DNA of 14,793 bases from positions 47,049 through 61,841 of the forward strand of contig FR886216.1 in NCBI GenBank assembly GCA_000436475.1. The letters run 5' to 3'. Below the pieces are notes generated by a model. The model did not search any database and was not told where the DNA came from. It worked only from the letters and a program-made list of their open reading frames with translations. Source of the DNA: Eubacterium sp. CAG:248. Lineage in GTDB: Bacteria > Bacillota > Clostridia > Lachnospirales > Lachnospiraceae. Positions 7,842 through 14,793 of this stretch are shown here, in pieces; the stretch's first letter is position 1; every line of letters starts with the position of its first letter. The translations under genes were made by a program, and so were the position numbers.

Positions 7842-10120
7842 GCAGCCTCACAGTTATCCAGTGAATCTCCAACATACACTCTGAACTGTCCTGGTTCTAT
7901 AACAAAATCATCTTTTTTGACATCATAGAATTCAAATGCATCCTTATACAGATATAACTGTACCTTCTTTGATTCACCTGGTTCAAGAAATACTTTCTGG
8001 TATGCCGCAAGCTCCTTTATAGGACGGTCCACACTGCATTCCACATCCCCGACATAACACTGTATAACATCAGCACCATACATATCACCTGTATTCTTTA
8101 GTTCACAGCTTACCAATGCTATTGCCTGTGCAGCATTTTTATCATCACACAGCTTAACTGTTATGCTGCTTATTTCAAAGCTTGTATATGATAAACCATA
8201 TCCAAAAGTATATGCTGGTTTTATGTGTTCTTTTTCATAATATCTGTATCCAGTGAATATACCCTCTTCACAGGTGATTACATCTTCCTTTCCAGACTGT
8301 CCATTTTTATATGTAACTGTATCCTCGATATTTACTGGGAATGTTTCTGGAAGCTTTCCACTTGGATTAACCTTTCCTAACAGGATATCTGCAAGGGCAT
8401 CTCCTGTTTCCATACCCGAATAATAACACCATACAAGAGCCTTCACTCTTTGAAGCCATGGCATCTGTACAGGTGAACCTGCAACCATGACAACTACTGT
8501 ATCAGGATTAATATCAAGCAATGCATTAATAAGTTCATCCTGCCCATATGGAAGAACCATATCATGCCTGTCTCTTCCTTCAACATCATAATCATGGTTC
8601 AAGCCGCCTATATAAATAACTTCATCTGCAGTCCTTGCAAGCTCACATGCTTCCTCTAAAAGTTTTTGTCTGTTTTTTTCAATTTCTTTTCTTAGCTTTT
8701 TATTATTTTTTTCATTGCCTTCCTGTTCCATAACCTGACGTTCAAGGCTTGCCTCCTGCCAGTTAACCTCATTAACATCTTTGTCTCCCGGAACATAATA
8801 TCCAACAGCATATTGTATATCTACATTGCCGCCAAGAGCCTTTTTTAAACCAAGAAGTGGAGATATTTCATATATAGCTTTTATCTCTGCACTTCCACCT
8901 CCATCGGCATGATTATGCTCTGCATTATGTCCGATAACTGCAATTTTTCTCTTAACAGGTGCTGCATTATTTTTTATCAGCTTATCATCTTTGCTGCCTG
9001 CTTTATCCTCACAGATCATTCTATAAGGCTTTATTCTGTCAGGACTTATAGGAAGAATGGCATCCTCATTTTTCAGAAGCACAACAGACTCTCTTGCTGT
9101 ATCAAGGGCATCCTGCCAATGCTCCATATTAGAATATATGCCTTGTTTTCTATCAGTTGCTTCTGGTCCTATCATCTTCAGTCTGTACATAAGCCTTAAT
9201 ATATTTTTAACCTTCTTATCAACAGCTTCTTCTGACACTTCTCCTTTATTTACAGCTTTAATAAGAGGTCTGGCATAATGATAATTGTCAAAATCAGGAG
9301 TTACACTCATCTCTATGTCCATCGATGTACTGGCTGATTCCTTTGTAGTATGCACTGAACCCCAGTCACTTATAACTACTCCATCATATTCCCATTTATC
9401 CCTTAATATATCATCAAGCAGCTCCTTATTCTCGCTGCAATGACTTCCATTAACCTTATTATAAGCATTCATTATAGAATAACTGTGTGCCTTGCATACT
9501 GCTGCCCTAAAGCCTTTAAGATATAGTTCATGCAGTGTTCTTTTATCCACTATTGTATCAACGTACAATCTGTTTGTTTCCTGACAGTTAAGTGCAAAAT
9601 GCTTGACACATGCTGCAACATCATTCTCCTGTACGCCATTAATGAATGGCACAACAAGCGTTTCAACTATATATGGATCTTCGCTCATATATTCAAAATT
9701 CCGTCCACATAAAGGATCTCTTTTAATGTTTATCCCTGGTGCAAGTATAACATCCTTACCTCTGCCTCTTGCTTCCTCTCCAAGATTTCTTCCACACTTA
9801 TATGCAAGCTGTGGATTCCATGTTGCAGCCAGCGCGCTATTACTCGGTGCATAAGAAACATAATCATCCGAATGTCCTATTGGCACCCACTTATCATTAT
9901 AGAATTCATTTCTGACACCCATTGGTCCATCAGACATTGTAAGTGGCGGTATTCCTAGTCTTTCAACTCCCTTTGTCTTAAAGAAGCCAGCTCCATGAAT
10001 CATATCTGTTTTCTCTTCCAGAGTTAACTGATTTACTATGAATGTAATATAATGTTCTCTTTTCTCTGAATCAAGATCCCAATCTGGCTCACCTTTTAAA
10101 CTTACATTATTTTCCTTCAT
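7823..10120 (-). CDS. GH3 family beta-glycosidase (beta-glucosidase or beta-xylosidase)
   Basis: 765 aa from ATG 10120, the usual length for three-domain GH3 enzymes. It removes non-reducing beta-linked glucose or xylose with retention. Seen (numbering from this ATG): MSDGPMGVRNE (62-72) and KHFA (173-176) of the TIM barrel; VVISDWG with nucleophile D252; ESVVLLKNE entering the second domain; EGRDR (514-518), the region expected to supply the acid/base; and YTFGYGLSYTSF starting the C-terminal FN3-like domain. There is no signal peptide, so it is cytoplasmic. A Lys/Glu-rich helical stretch at ~457-496 looks like an insertion in the second domain. A GTG start at 10132 would add four residues, but GAAGG 5 nt before the ATG favours 10120. 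Last gene of the minus-strand group, 56 nt after GH95. Substrate is not decidable; xyloglucan or xylan oligosaccharides fit the context. Confidence 0.93.
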   Translation of the reverse strand: MKENNVSLKGEPDWDLDSEKREHYITFIVNQLTLEEKTDMIHGAGFFKTKGVERLGIPPLTMSDGPMGVRNEFYNDKWVPIGHSDDYVSYAPSNSALAATWNPQLAYKCGRNLGEEARGRGKDVILAPGINIKRDPLCGRNFEYMSEDPYIVETLVVPFINGVQENDVAACVKHFALNCQETNRLYVDTIVDKRTLHELYLKGFRAAVCKAHSYSIMNAYNKVNGSHCSENKELLDDILRDKWEYDGVVISDWGSVHTTKESASTSMDIEMSVTPDFDNYHYARPLIKAVNKGEVSEEAVDKKVKNILRLMYRLKMIGPEATDRKQGIYSNMEHWQDALDTARESVVLLKNEDAILPISPDRIKPYRMICEDKAGSKDDKLIKNNAAPVKRKIAVIGHNAEHNHADGGGSAEIKAIYEISPLLGLKKALGGNVDIQYAVGYYVPGDKDVNEVNWQEASLERQVMEQEGNEKNNKKLRKEIEKNRQKLLEEACELARTADEVIYIGGLNHDYDVEGRDRHDMVLPYGQDELINALLDINPDTVVVMVAGSPVQMPWLQRVKALVWCYYSGMETGDALADILLGKVNPSGKLPETFPVNIEDTVTYKNGQSGKEDVITCEEGIFTGYRYYEKEHIKPAYTFGYGLSYTSFEISSITVKLCDDKNAAQAIALVSCELKNTGDMYGADVIQCYVGDVECSVDRPIKELAAYQKVFLEPGESKKVQLYLYKDAFEFYDVKKDDFVIEPGQFRVYVGDSLDNCEAAGYITV

Positions 10121-10125
10121 ATGCA

Positions 10126-10130
10126 CCTTC
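10126..10130 (-). promoter_or_regulatory. Ribosome binding site deciding the GH3 start
   Basis: GAAGG on the minus strand, 5 nt before ATG 10120. The alternative GTG at 10132 has no comparable site. Confidence 0.6.
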
Positions 10131-10136
10131 ACTTTC

Positions 10137-10156
10137 TGTGCAGTACATTCTGCACA
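10137..10156. repeat. Short inverted repeat between GH95 and GH3
   Basis: TGTGCAG-N6-CTGCACA, perfect 7-bp arms, in the 56-nt gap and just upstream of the GH3 ribosome site. In mRNA it could form a small hairpin. There is no U-tract, so it is unlikely to be a terminator. It might affect processing or GH3 translation. Confidence 0.4.
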
Positions 10157-10176
10157 CTCACTTTCATTTTCCGGTT

Positions 10177-12855
10177 CTATAAAAGAATAGCATACTCTTC
10201 TCCTGATTTCAGCTTTATATTCTGATTAAATAATGATTTATCTTCTTTACTCATTTCATTGAAATTCTCATTTTTAAGTATCAGACCGAATTCTGTATCT
10301 CTTAAAGCCGTGATTTTAAGCTTTATATAAAAACCATCCTTCATGTCAGTCTTAAGTCCTTCTGTACCTGTATTAATGCACCATTCAAGTGAATCTATTC
10401 TTACTCCGGCTCTTGTAACAAGTCCACATACTTTTCCCTTTGGAATACGGCTGCTTAGCGCTGGAAATAATTCTATTGTGCTTCTGTCAGAATAAACAAG
10501 CATTTCATTTACAATACCAGCTATACCAAACAATGTATCTGTACATGCTACGCCCTTGGCTCTGTTTGTATTATGGTCTGTAAACAAAGAGGTATAGAAT
10601 ATATCACTATGTACCAAAAGATTAAGTATATCATATACAGACTCTGAGTTTTTAAGTCTTGCCTCAACTAAAGCCTTATGTATCCAGCCATGTGATGCCG
10701 TATCGTCTTTTCCTGTATTCTCACGATTTCTGTTAACTATTGCCTGACGGCAGGCATCAGAAAGAATATCATCATGCTGTGTCTGATATGATGGCCATGC
10801 ACAATACAGATGGCTTATATGTCTGTGGGCATTATTTTCCTTATATTCTTTCATTGACCACTCACGTATAGCACCGCTCTTGTCAAACTGGTACTCTGGA
10901 AGCTGTTCATCTAACAGCTTTGCTTCTTTAACCCTGTCCTTATAGCCTTTTTCTTTTAATCCGGCTTCCATATCTATGTACATTCTTACGATATCTTTTG
11001 CTGCCGCTATATCCATAGCTGCATTCGCTGTTATTGCACTCTTATATCCAAGTGGTTTGTTTTCTGGTGAAAACGAAGGAATAATAAGATATTTTTCTCC
11101 ATTTTCAAGGCATGATTTTCCCTTCTTATAACATGCATTACCTTTACAATCTGTATAATATTCGGCACTGCATAACTGCTTCCAGAAATTATAAGTCTTT
11201 CTTAAAAGTGGAGCCAATATATCTTTTCTTACATCAAATGTATCTTTACCATACATTTTTATGATATCTTCATCCTTTGCTGTTATTTTAACATCACCAT
11301 AACAATCCAGAAATTCTACGATTGGAAGCAGCATCCAGCTGGCACCTGCATTCCAATACTGGAATGGATAATTCATATCATATTCAACCATCATAGCTCT
11401 ATGTCCGTCTGTATTAACGGGAATTAAAACTGCATCCTTCATTCCATATACCTTAGCGGCATTGTTTTCCCAGTCATCTATCTGACGCATAATAAACCAT
11501 ATATAACCTGTTGCCGCCTCATACATGTTACCACTATTCATTCCTGATACCTGTATATTCACATTGGCATCCATCGTATATGCATTACGCCATAAAAGAT
11601 TCCATTCTCCTACACCCGGTCCATTCAGTCTTGGTGCCGTATGCCCTGCACATGATATCATTCCATATCTTGCATTATTGTATATTCTTTCCAGAAGCTC
11701 TAAAACTATGTTTTTTTCTGATTTCTGCCTTTTTAAAAGTGCTTCATTACTAACAATAGTACTATTCTGTCGTCCTAAATCCAAAGAAACCCTACTATAT
11801 TTTTCTTCACTCGATAATTCGTGTTTCTTTAACATATCCTGATATAAAAATTCATTATCTTTTTCTGATTCAGAGCCACTTTGATGTACATATTTACTGA
11901 ATACATTATCTATTCTGCTTATGCATTTTCTTACAATACCATATTCTTCTATATCAGTCCCAGCTTTCAACTCTTCGCAGGTATGTGTCCAGTCAAGATA
12001 AGTCACAAGAACAAGCTTGTCCGTATCTGTCACCTTTAACACAGGAGCACCATCGTCAATACATGCATAGGCCATATCACTCTTCATTCTGTCAAATGTC
12101 TGTATACGTCCACCATTAGTATATACTCTGGTAACTCCGGCAAAGCCTCCATTTTCAAGCTCGCTTCCCTTAAAAGATGGATAATGTGCAATAAAACCTA
12201 TCATATCCTCTTTAACGAATCTTAAATATTTCATTCTTCTTTCAGACGTTGCAGCATTGTTTTTCCCAGTTCCAAACTTATGTATTGATTCAAAATCTTC
12301 TATAAAAAGCTTGATTCCGAAATCCTTTATTCCACTGATAACTGTAACAATAACATCATCATCGTAAGGCACAAAGGTCTTTCTTTCTATATCTATGCCA
12401 TCAGCTTTAAACTTAGTAACTATTACCGCCTTTTTCAGATCTGTATATCTTTCATAATCTGTTACTTCTATATCCTCAAAAAGCGTTTTTCTTTCATCGT
12501 TATGGGCTACCTTAAGCATTTCTATTCTTAACTGCTGACCCGGATGATGACAATACATATTAGTACGTTTTCTATTATGTATATTCCATGTATCATCCAT
12601 ATTCAAAACAGCCTGCCTTGCCTCTTCAAGCTGTGATGTAACCTCTCCTGGTACATATCTTGGTTCGTCCGATGGCATAACGAATTCTACATTCTGATAT
12701 ATAAGATTATCATTTAAAGGTGCACAGGATTCTATAACTCCTATATGTCCATTTCCTGCTATCATGCTGTCATGCCAGGCAACATCATATAAATCATATT
12801 CTCTATATGGGATAATTTCTGTGTAACCTTCTGAATATGATATATCCTCTTTCAT
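10177..12855 (-). CDS. GH95 family alpha-L-fucosidase / alpha-L-galactosidase
   Basis: 892 aa from ATG 12855, somewhat longer than typical GH95 enzymes (~750-800). The family inverts terminal alpha-1,2-L-fucose or alpha-L-galactose linkages. Seen (numbering from this ATG): the N-terminal beta domain opens with AWHDSMIAGNGHIGV (26-40); the (alpha/alpha)6 barrel has DANVNIQ (N431, N433), IPSFSPEN (E598), HRHISHLY (677-684) and TDTLFG (D773). By recalled comparison with Bifidobacterium AfcA these align with Asn421/Asn423, general acid Glu566 and base Asp766. The last site is normally IDGNFG, so the D is kept but its neighbours differ. No signal peptide: cytoplasmic. ATG 12855 has AGGAAGG 7 nt upstream; the ATG at 12861 is too close to that site. 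It lies 87 nt after GH43, has its own promoter, and precedes GH3. L-fucose versus L-galactose is unresolved. Confidence 0.88.
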   Translation of the reverse strand: MKEDISYSEGYTEIIPYREYDLYDVAWHDSMIAGNGHIGVIESCAPLNDNLIYQNVEFVMPSDEPRYVPGEVTSQLEEARQAVLNMDDTWNIHNRKRTNMYCHHPGQQLRIEMLKVAHNDERKTLFEDIEVTDYERYTDLKKAVIVTKFKADGIDIERKTFVPYDDDVIVTVISGIKDFGIKLFIEDFESIHKFGTGKNNAATSERRMKYLRFVKEDMIGFIAHYPSFKGSELENGGFAGVTRVYTNGGRIQTFDRMKSDMAYACIDDGAPVLKVTDTDKLVLVTYLDWTHTCEELKAGTDIEEYGIVRKCISRIDNVFSKYVHQSGSESEKDNEFLYQDMLKKHELSSEEKYSRVSLDLGRQNSTIVSNEALLKRQKSEKNIVLELLERIYNNARYGMISCAGHTAPRLNGPGVGEWNLLWRNAYTMDANVNIQVSGMNSGNMYEAATGYIWFIMRQIDDWENNAAKVYGMKDAVLIPVNTDGHRAMMVEYDMNYPFQYWNAGASWMLLPIVEFLDCYGDVKITAKDEDIIKMYGKDTFDVRKDILAPLLRKTYNFWKQLCSAEYYTDCKGNACYKKGKSCLENGEKYLIIPSFSPENKPLGYKSAITANAAMDIAAAKDIVRMYIDMEAGLKEKGYKDRVKEAKLLDEQLPEYQFDKSGAIREWSMKEYKENNAHRHISHLYCAWPSYQTQHDDILSDACRQAIVNRNRENTGKDDTASHGWIHKALVEARLKNSESVYDILNLLVHSDIFYTSLFTDHNTNRAKGVACTDTLFGIAGIVNEMLVYSDRSTIELFPALSSRIPKGKVCGLVTRAGVRIDSLEWCINTGTEGLKTDMKDGFYIKLKITALRDTEFGLILKNENFNEMSKEDKSLFNQNIKLKSGEEYAILL

Positions 12856-12862
12856 ACACATT

Positions 12863-12869
12863 CCTTCCT
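12863..12869 (-). promoter_or_regulatory. Ribosome binding site deciding the GH95 start
   Basis: AGGAAGG, 7 nt before ATG 12855 but only 1 nt before the upstream ATG at 12861. Spacing favours 12855. Confidence 0.7.
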
Positions 12870-12876
12870 GTCTACT

Positions 12877-12905
12877 ATTATATCTTTATACATTCTTTAT
12901 ATCAA
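12877..12905 (-). promoter_or_regulatory. Near-consensus sigma-A promoter for GH95-GH3
   Basis: On the minus strand TTGATA (12905-12900), a 17-bp spacer, then TATAAT (12882-12877). The predicted start near 12870 gives a very short leader of about 15 nt containing the GH95 ribosome site. It lies in the GH43-GH95 gap, so GH95 and GH3 can be expressed apart from GH43. A perfect palindrome ATGATATCAT (12922-12931) lies 16 bp upstream of the -35. Confidence 0.7.
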
Positions 12906-12942
12906 GCACTGTTTTGTCCCCATGATATCATTCTCTATCATA

Positions 12943-14562
12943 TTACAGCTCATAATTCTCATCCGGATTAATATCCAGCCAAACTCCCGATTCAAACACA
13001 CCATCACCATCTTCTGCAAACAATGAAAACAATGTTCCCGTAAATGTCATAGTTCTTGTTCCCTCTGTACTTAAGCCGGCATTCAGACCTGAGCCTATCT
13101 GCTTATAAGCTATTTTGGCATTAACATCTGTTGTATCAGACAGTGCATATGAAAATGTATATTTTTCCCTGTCGGTATCAATTTTTATAAGAAGATTCAT
13201 ATTTTCTTCTTCCTTGCTTAAAGGAATACGTGAAAGCTCCACTCCCATATCGTGGATATGCTTATAAAAACCAATATACTTTTCACCATGTTCACATCCA
13301 GCATATATTTCATAATGGTAATCATTATTATAATATGCTGCTATTCCTGCTCTTGCTGCATTAGATTTTTCTATATTAACAACAGCTTTTAATGTTGTTG
13401 TAAACTCTGGTTGTTTGAATGATAATATTGTTGGTGATTTTCCTGGTTCATTAAGTGAAATATCTGTTCCCTTGAGTGTAAGTCTTGTGTTAACACTATC
13501 ATAAATATAATGTGACATATCCGGATTTCTTGTAAACTGTAATCTCTTATCCAGCTTAGCATCAGAAAAATCTATATGTACACTATGGTCTGAATATAAC
13601 ATAGGCTTTCCACTTTTACTGTCTATGTGTATATTCTTTTTACTTTCCTCATCTTCAAGGCCTGGAAGAGGTGCATCCATAACAAGCTCTATTGTCCCAT
13701 TTCCGTTGTATCCAACAACCGGCCATCCATCCTTCCATATTACGGGTGCAAGAAATGTCTCTCTACCAAGATTATGAAGCAATGCATGACTGAATCTTCT
13801 TATTCCAAGAAATACAAGCCACCAGCTGCCATTAGCATCTTCTATTAAGTCAGCATGTCCTGTTGCTTGGATTTCTGACTTCTTATACTCTTTATGTGAT
13901 ATTATCGGATTGTGTGGACAAGGTGTATATGGTCCCCATACCGAAGCAGACCGCTGTATAGTCTCTCGATGTGCATATTCTGTTCCACCCTCTGCTATCA
14001 TAAGATAATACATGCCATCTTTTTTATATATATGTGGTCCTTCTGCACACTGTCCTCCACAGCCCTCACTAATAAGATGTTTATCTGATAATATCTCACC
14101 TGTCATTGGATTGATTTCAAAGGCTACTATTCCACGCACACCATCAAGTATTCCTGTTGAACAGTAATAACATTTATCATCTTCATCCCAGAATAATGAA
14201 GGATCGATGCCTCCTTGATCTATCCACGCCGGATCTGACCATTCTCCATCTATATTATCTGTATGCACAACAAAATTCCCTTTATCTGTTACATTAGTTG
14301 TGATCATATAAAACATACCCTTATGATAACGGATTGTTGGTGCATATATACCACCTGAGTTACGGCAGCCCTCTAGTTCAAGCTGTGAACGTCTGTTAAG
14401 GCAATATCCCTTTAATTCCCAATTAACAAGATTCTTACTATGATATACTGGTACACCTGGAAAGAATTCAAATGTAGAATTAACAAGATAGAAATCGTCT
14501 CCAACACGACATATACTAGGATCAGGATTATATCCTGGGATAACTGGATTCTTAAAAAGCAT
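12943..14562 (-). CDS. GH43 family beta-xylosidase / alpha-L-arabinofuranosidase
   Basis: 539 aa from ATG 14562. Family knowledge: inverting hydrolysis of terminal beta-xylose or alpha-L-arabinofuranose. Seen: the five-bladed propeller domain opens with NPVIPGYNPDPS (general base D14), then STFEFFPGVPVYHS, GGIDPSLF (D120, pKa modulator) and CAEGPHIYK (E174, general acid). From about residue 345 the C-terminus is a ConA-like beta-sandwich of the type found in GH43 xylosidases. The length is normal and there is no signal peptide, so it is cytoplasmic. The frame stays open to an ATG at 14652, but GGGAGG lies 6 nt before ATG 14562 and family homology begins there, so the extra 30 residues are rejected. 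First gene of the minus-strand group; GH95 follows after 87 nt. The two activities cannot be separated by sequence. Confidence 0.93.
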   Translation of the reverse strand: MLFKNPVIPGYNPDPSICRVGDDFYLVNSTFEFFPGVPVYHSKNLVNWELKGYCLNRRSQLELEGCRNSGGIYAPTIRYHKGMFYMITTNVTDKGNFVVHTDNIDGEWSDPAWIDQGGIDPSLFWDEDDKCYYCSTGILDGVRGIVAFEINPMTGEILSDKHLISEGCGGQCAEGPHIYKKDGMYYLMIAEGGTEYAHRETIQRSASVWGPYTPCPHNPIISHKEYKKSEIQATGHADLIEDANGSWWLVFLGIRRFSHALLHNLGRETFLAPVIWKDGWPVVGYNGNGTIELVMDAPLPGLEDEESKKNIHIDSKSGKPMLYSDHSVHIDFSDAKLDKRLQFTRNPDMSHYIYDSVNTRLTLKGTDISLNEPGKSPTILSFKQPEFTTTLKAVVNIEKSNAARAGIAAYYNNDYHYEIYAGCEHGEKYIGFYKHIHDMGVELSRIPLSKEEENMNLLIKIDTDREKYTFSYALSDTTDVNAKIAYKQIGSGLNAGLSTEGTRTMTFTGTLFSLFAEDGDGVFESGVWLDINPDENYEL

Positions 14563-14793
14563 ACTATACCTCCCACTTTTATATACTATATTTATATGAT
14601 GCAAGGTTAAAAAGTCCTTTATGCTTGCAAATAAGACTCTTGACCATAACATCTTTATATAAATTTATAGTAATTATGATTGAGAATAAAAACAAGGGGA
14701 AAAAATATCAGAAATTGGAGATTTTACAGAAATTAGTGTTTAATTGAATATCAGTTGGTGGCGAACGGACGACAAATATAAGCTACAGGCAGT
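14563..14793. other. Upstream region of the GH43 gene
   Basis: 231 bp to the window edge, AT-rich, no supported gene. The GH43 promoter probably lies here, but the candidates are weak: TTGCAT with TATAAA at 15-bp spacing near 14588-14614, and TTGTTT with TACTAT at 17-bp spacing near 14667-14695. No riboswitch or clear operator was recognised. Confidence 0.5.
14569..14574 (-). promoter_or_regulatory. Ribosome binding site deciding the GH43 start
   Basis: GGGAGG, 6 nt before ATG 14562. This near-perfect site fixes the start 30 codons inside the longest open frame. Confidence 0.85.

Noticed and set aside
10137..10156. Terminator between GH95 and GH3
   Set aside because: Only a 7-bp stem and no U-tract follows; more likely a minor hairpin within a shared transcript.
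11511..11842. Plus-strand open frames of 80-105 codons opposite GH95
   Set aside because: They are antisense shadows of a strong GH95 coding frame, with no recognisable domain or ribosome site.
14563..14652. 30-residue N-terminal extension of GH43 from an ATG at 14652
   Set aside because: No ribosome site at 14652, while GGGAGG lies 6 nt before 14562, where family homology begins.

Overview
The window looks like part of a plant-polysaccharide utilisation region from a low-GC, Gram-positive, gut- or rumen-type Clostridia, most likely Lachnospiraceae (Lachnospira/Eubacterium eligens, Butyrivibrio or a relative). This rests on AT-rich codon use, strong GGAGG-type ribosome sites, a YesN-like AraC regulator and a very large modular pectinase. 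The genus cannot be fixed from the sequence alone.

Layout. (1) Positions 1-6183, minus strand: the first 2061 codons of a giant secreted pectinase that runs off the left edge. It carries a signal peptide, a PL1 pectate lyase, a TSP3-like Ca site, an Ig-like domain, a DUF1349/ConA-like domain, a tandemly duplicated ~200-residue module of unknown family, two fibronectin III-like domains, a CE8 pectin methylesterase, a FIVAR-like helical domain and a Pro-rich linker made of 18-bp DNA repeats. The frame is open without interruption and has no stop inside the window. (2) 6184-6562: divergent control region. (3) 6563-7720, plus strand: AraC-family regulator with a degenerate GGDEF-like domain. (4) 7734-7782: strong bidirectional terminator. 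(5) 7823-14562, minus strand: three cytoplasmic glycosidase genes transcribed in the order GH43, GH95, GH3, with a near-consensus promoter between GH43 and GH95. (6) 14563-14793: upstream region of GH43 without a gene.

How they may work together (inference): the secreted enzyme would remove methyl esters from homogalacturonan (CE8) and cleave the product (PL1) outside the cell. The three intracellular enzymes, which have no signal peptides, would trim imported hemicellulose oligosaccharides: arabinose/xylose by GH43, terminal L-fucose or L-galactose by GH95, and beta-glucose or beta-xylose by GH3. This set fits fucosylated xyloglucan or complex glucuronoarabinoxylan, both of which occur with pectin in plant cell walls. 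The AraC protein, divergent from the pectinase, is the obvious candidate regulator of it. No transporter, sensor kinase, RNA gene, CRISPR array or mobile element was recognised. I found no wholly new system. The best novelty candidates are the duplicated module between the two pectinase catalytic domains, the PL1-CE8 fusion itself, and a GH95 whose active-site neighbourhood deviates from the family.
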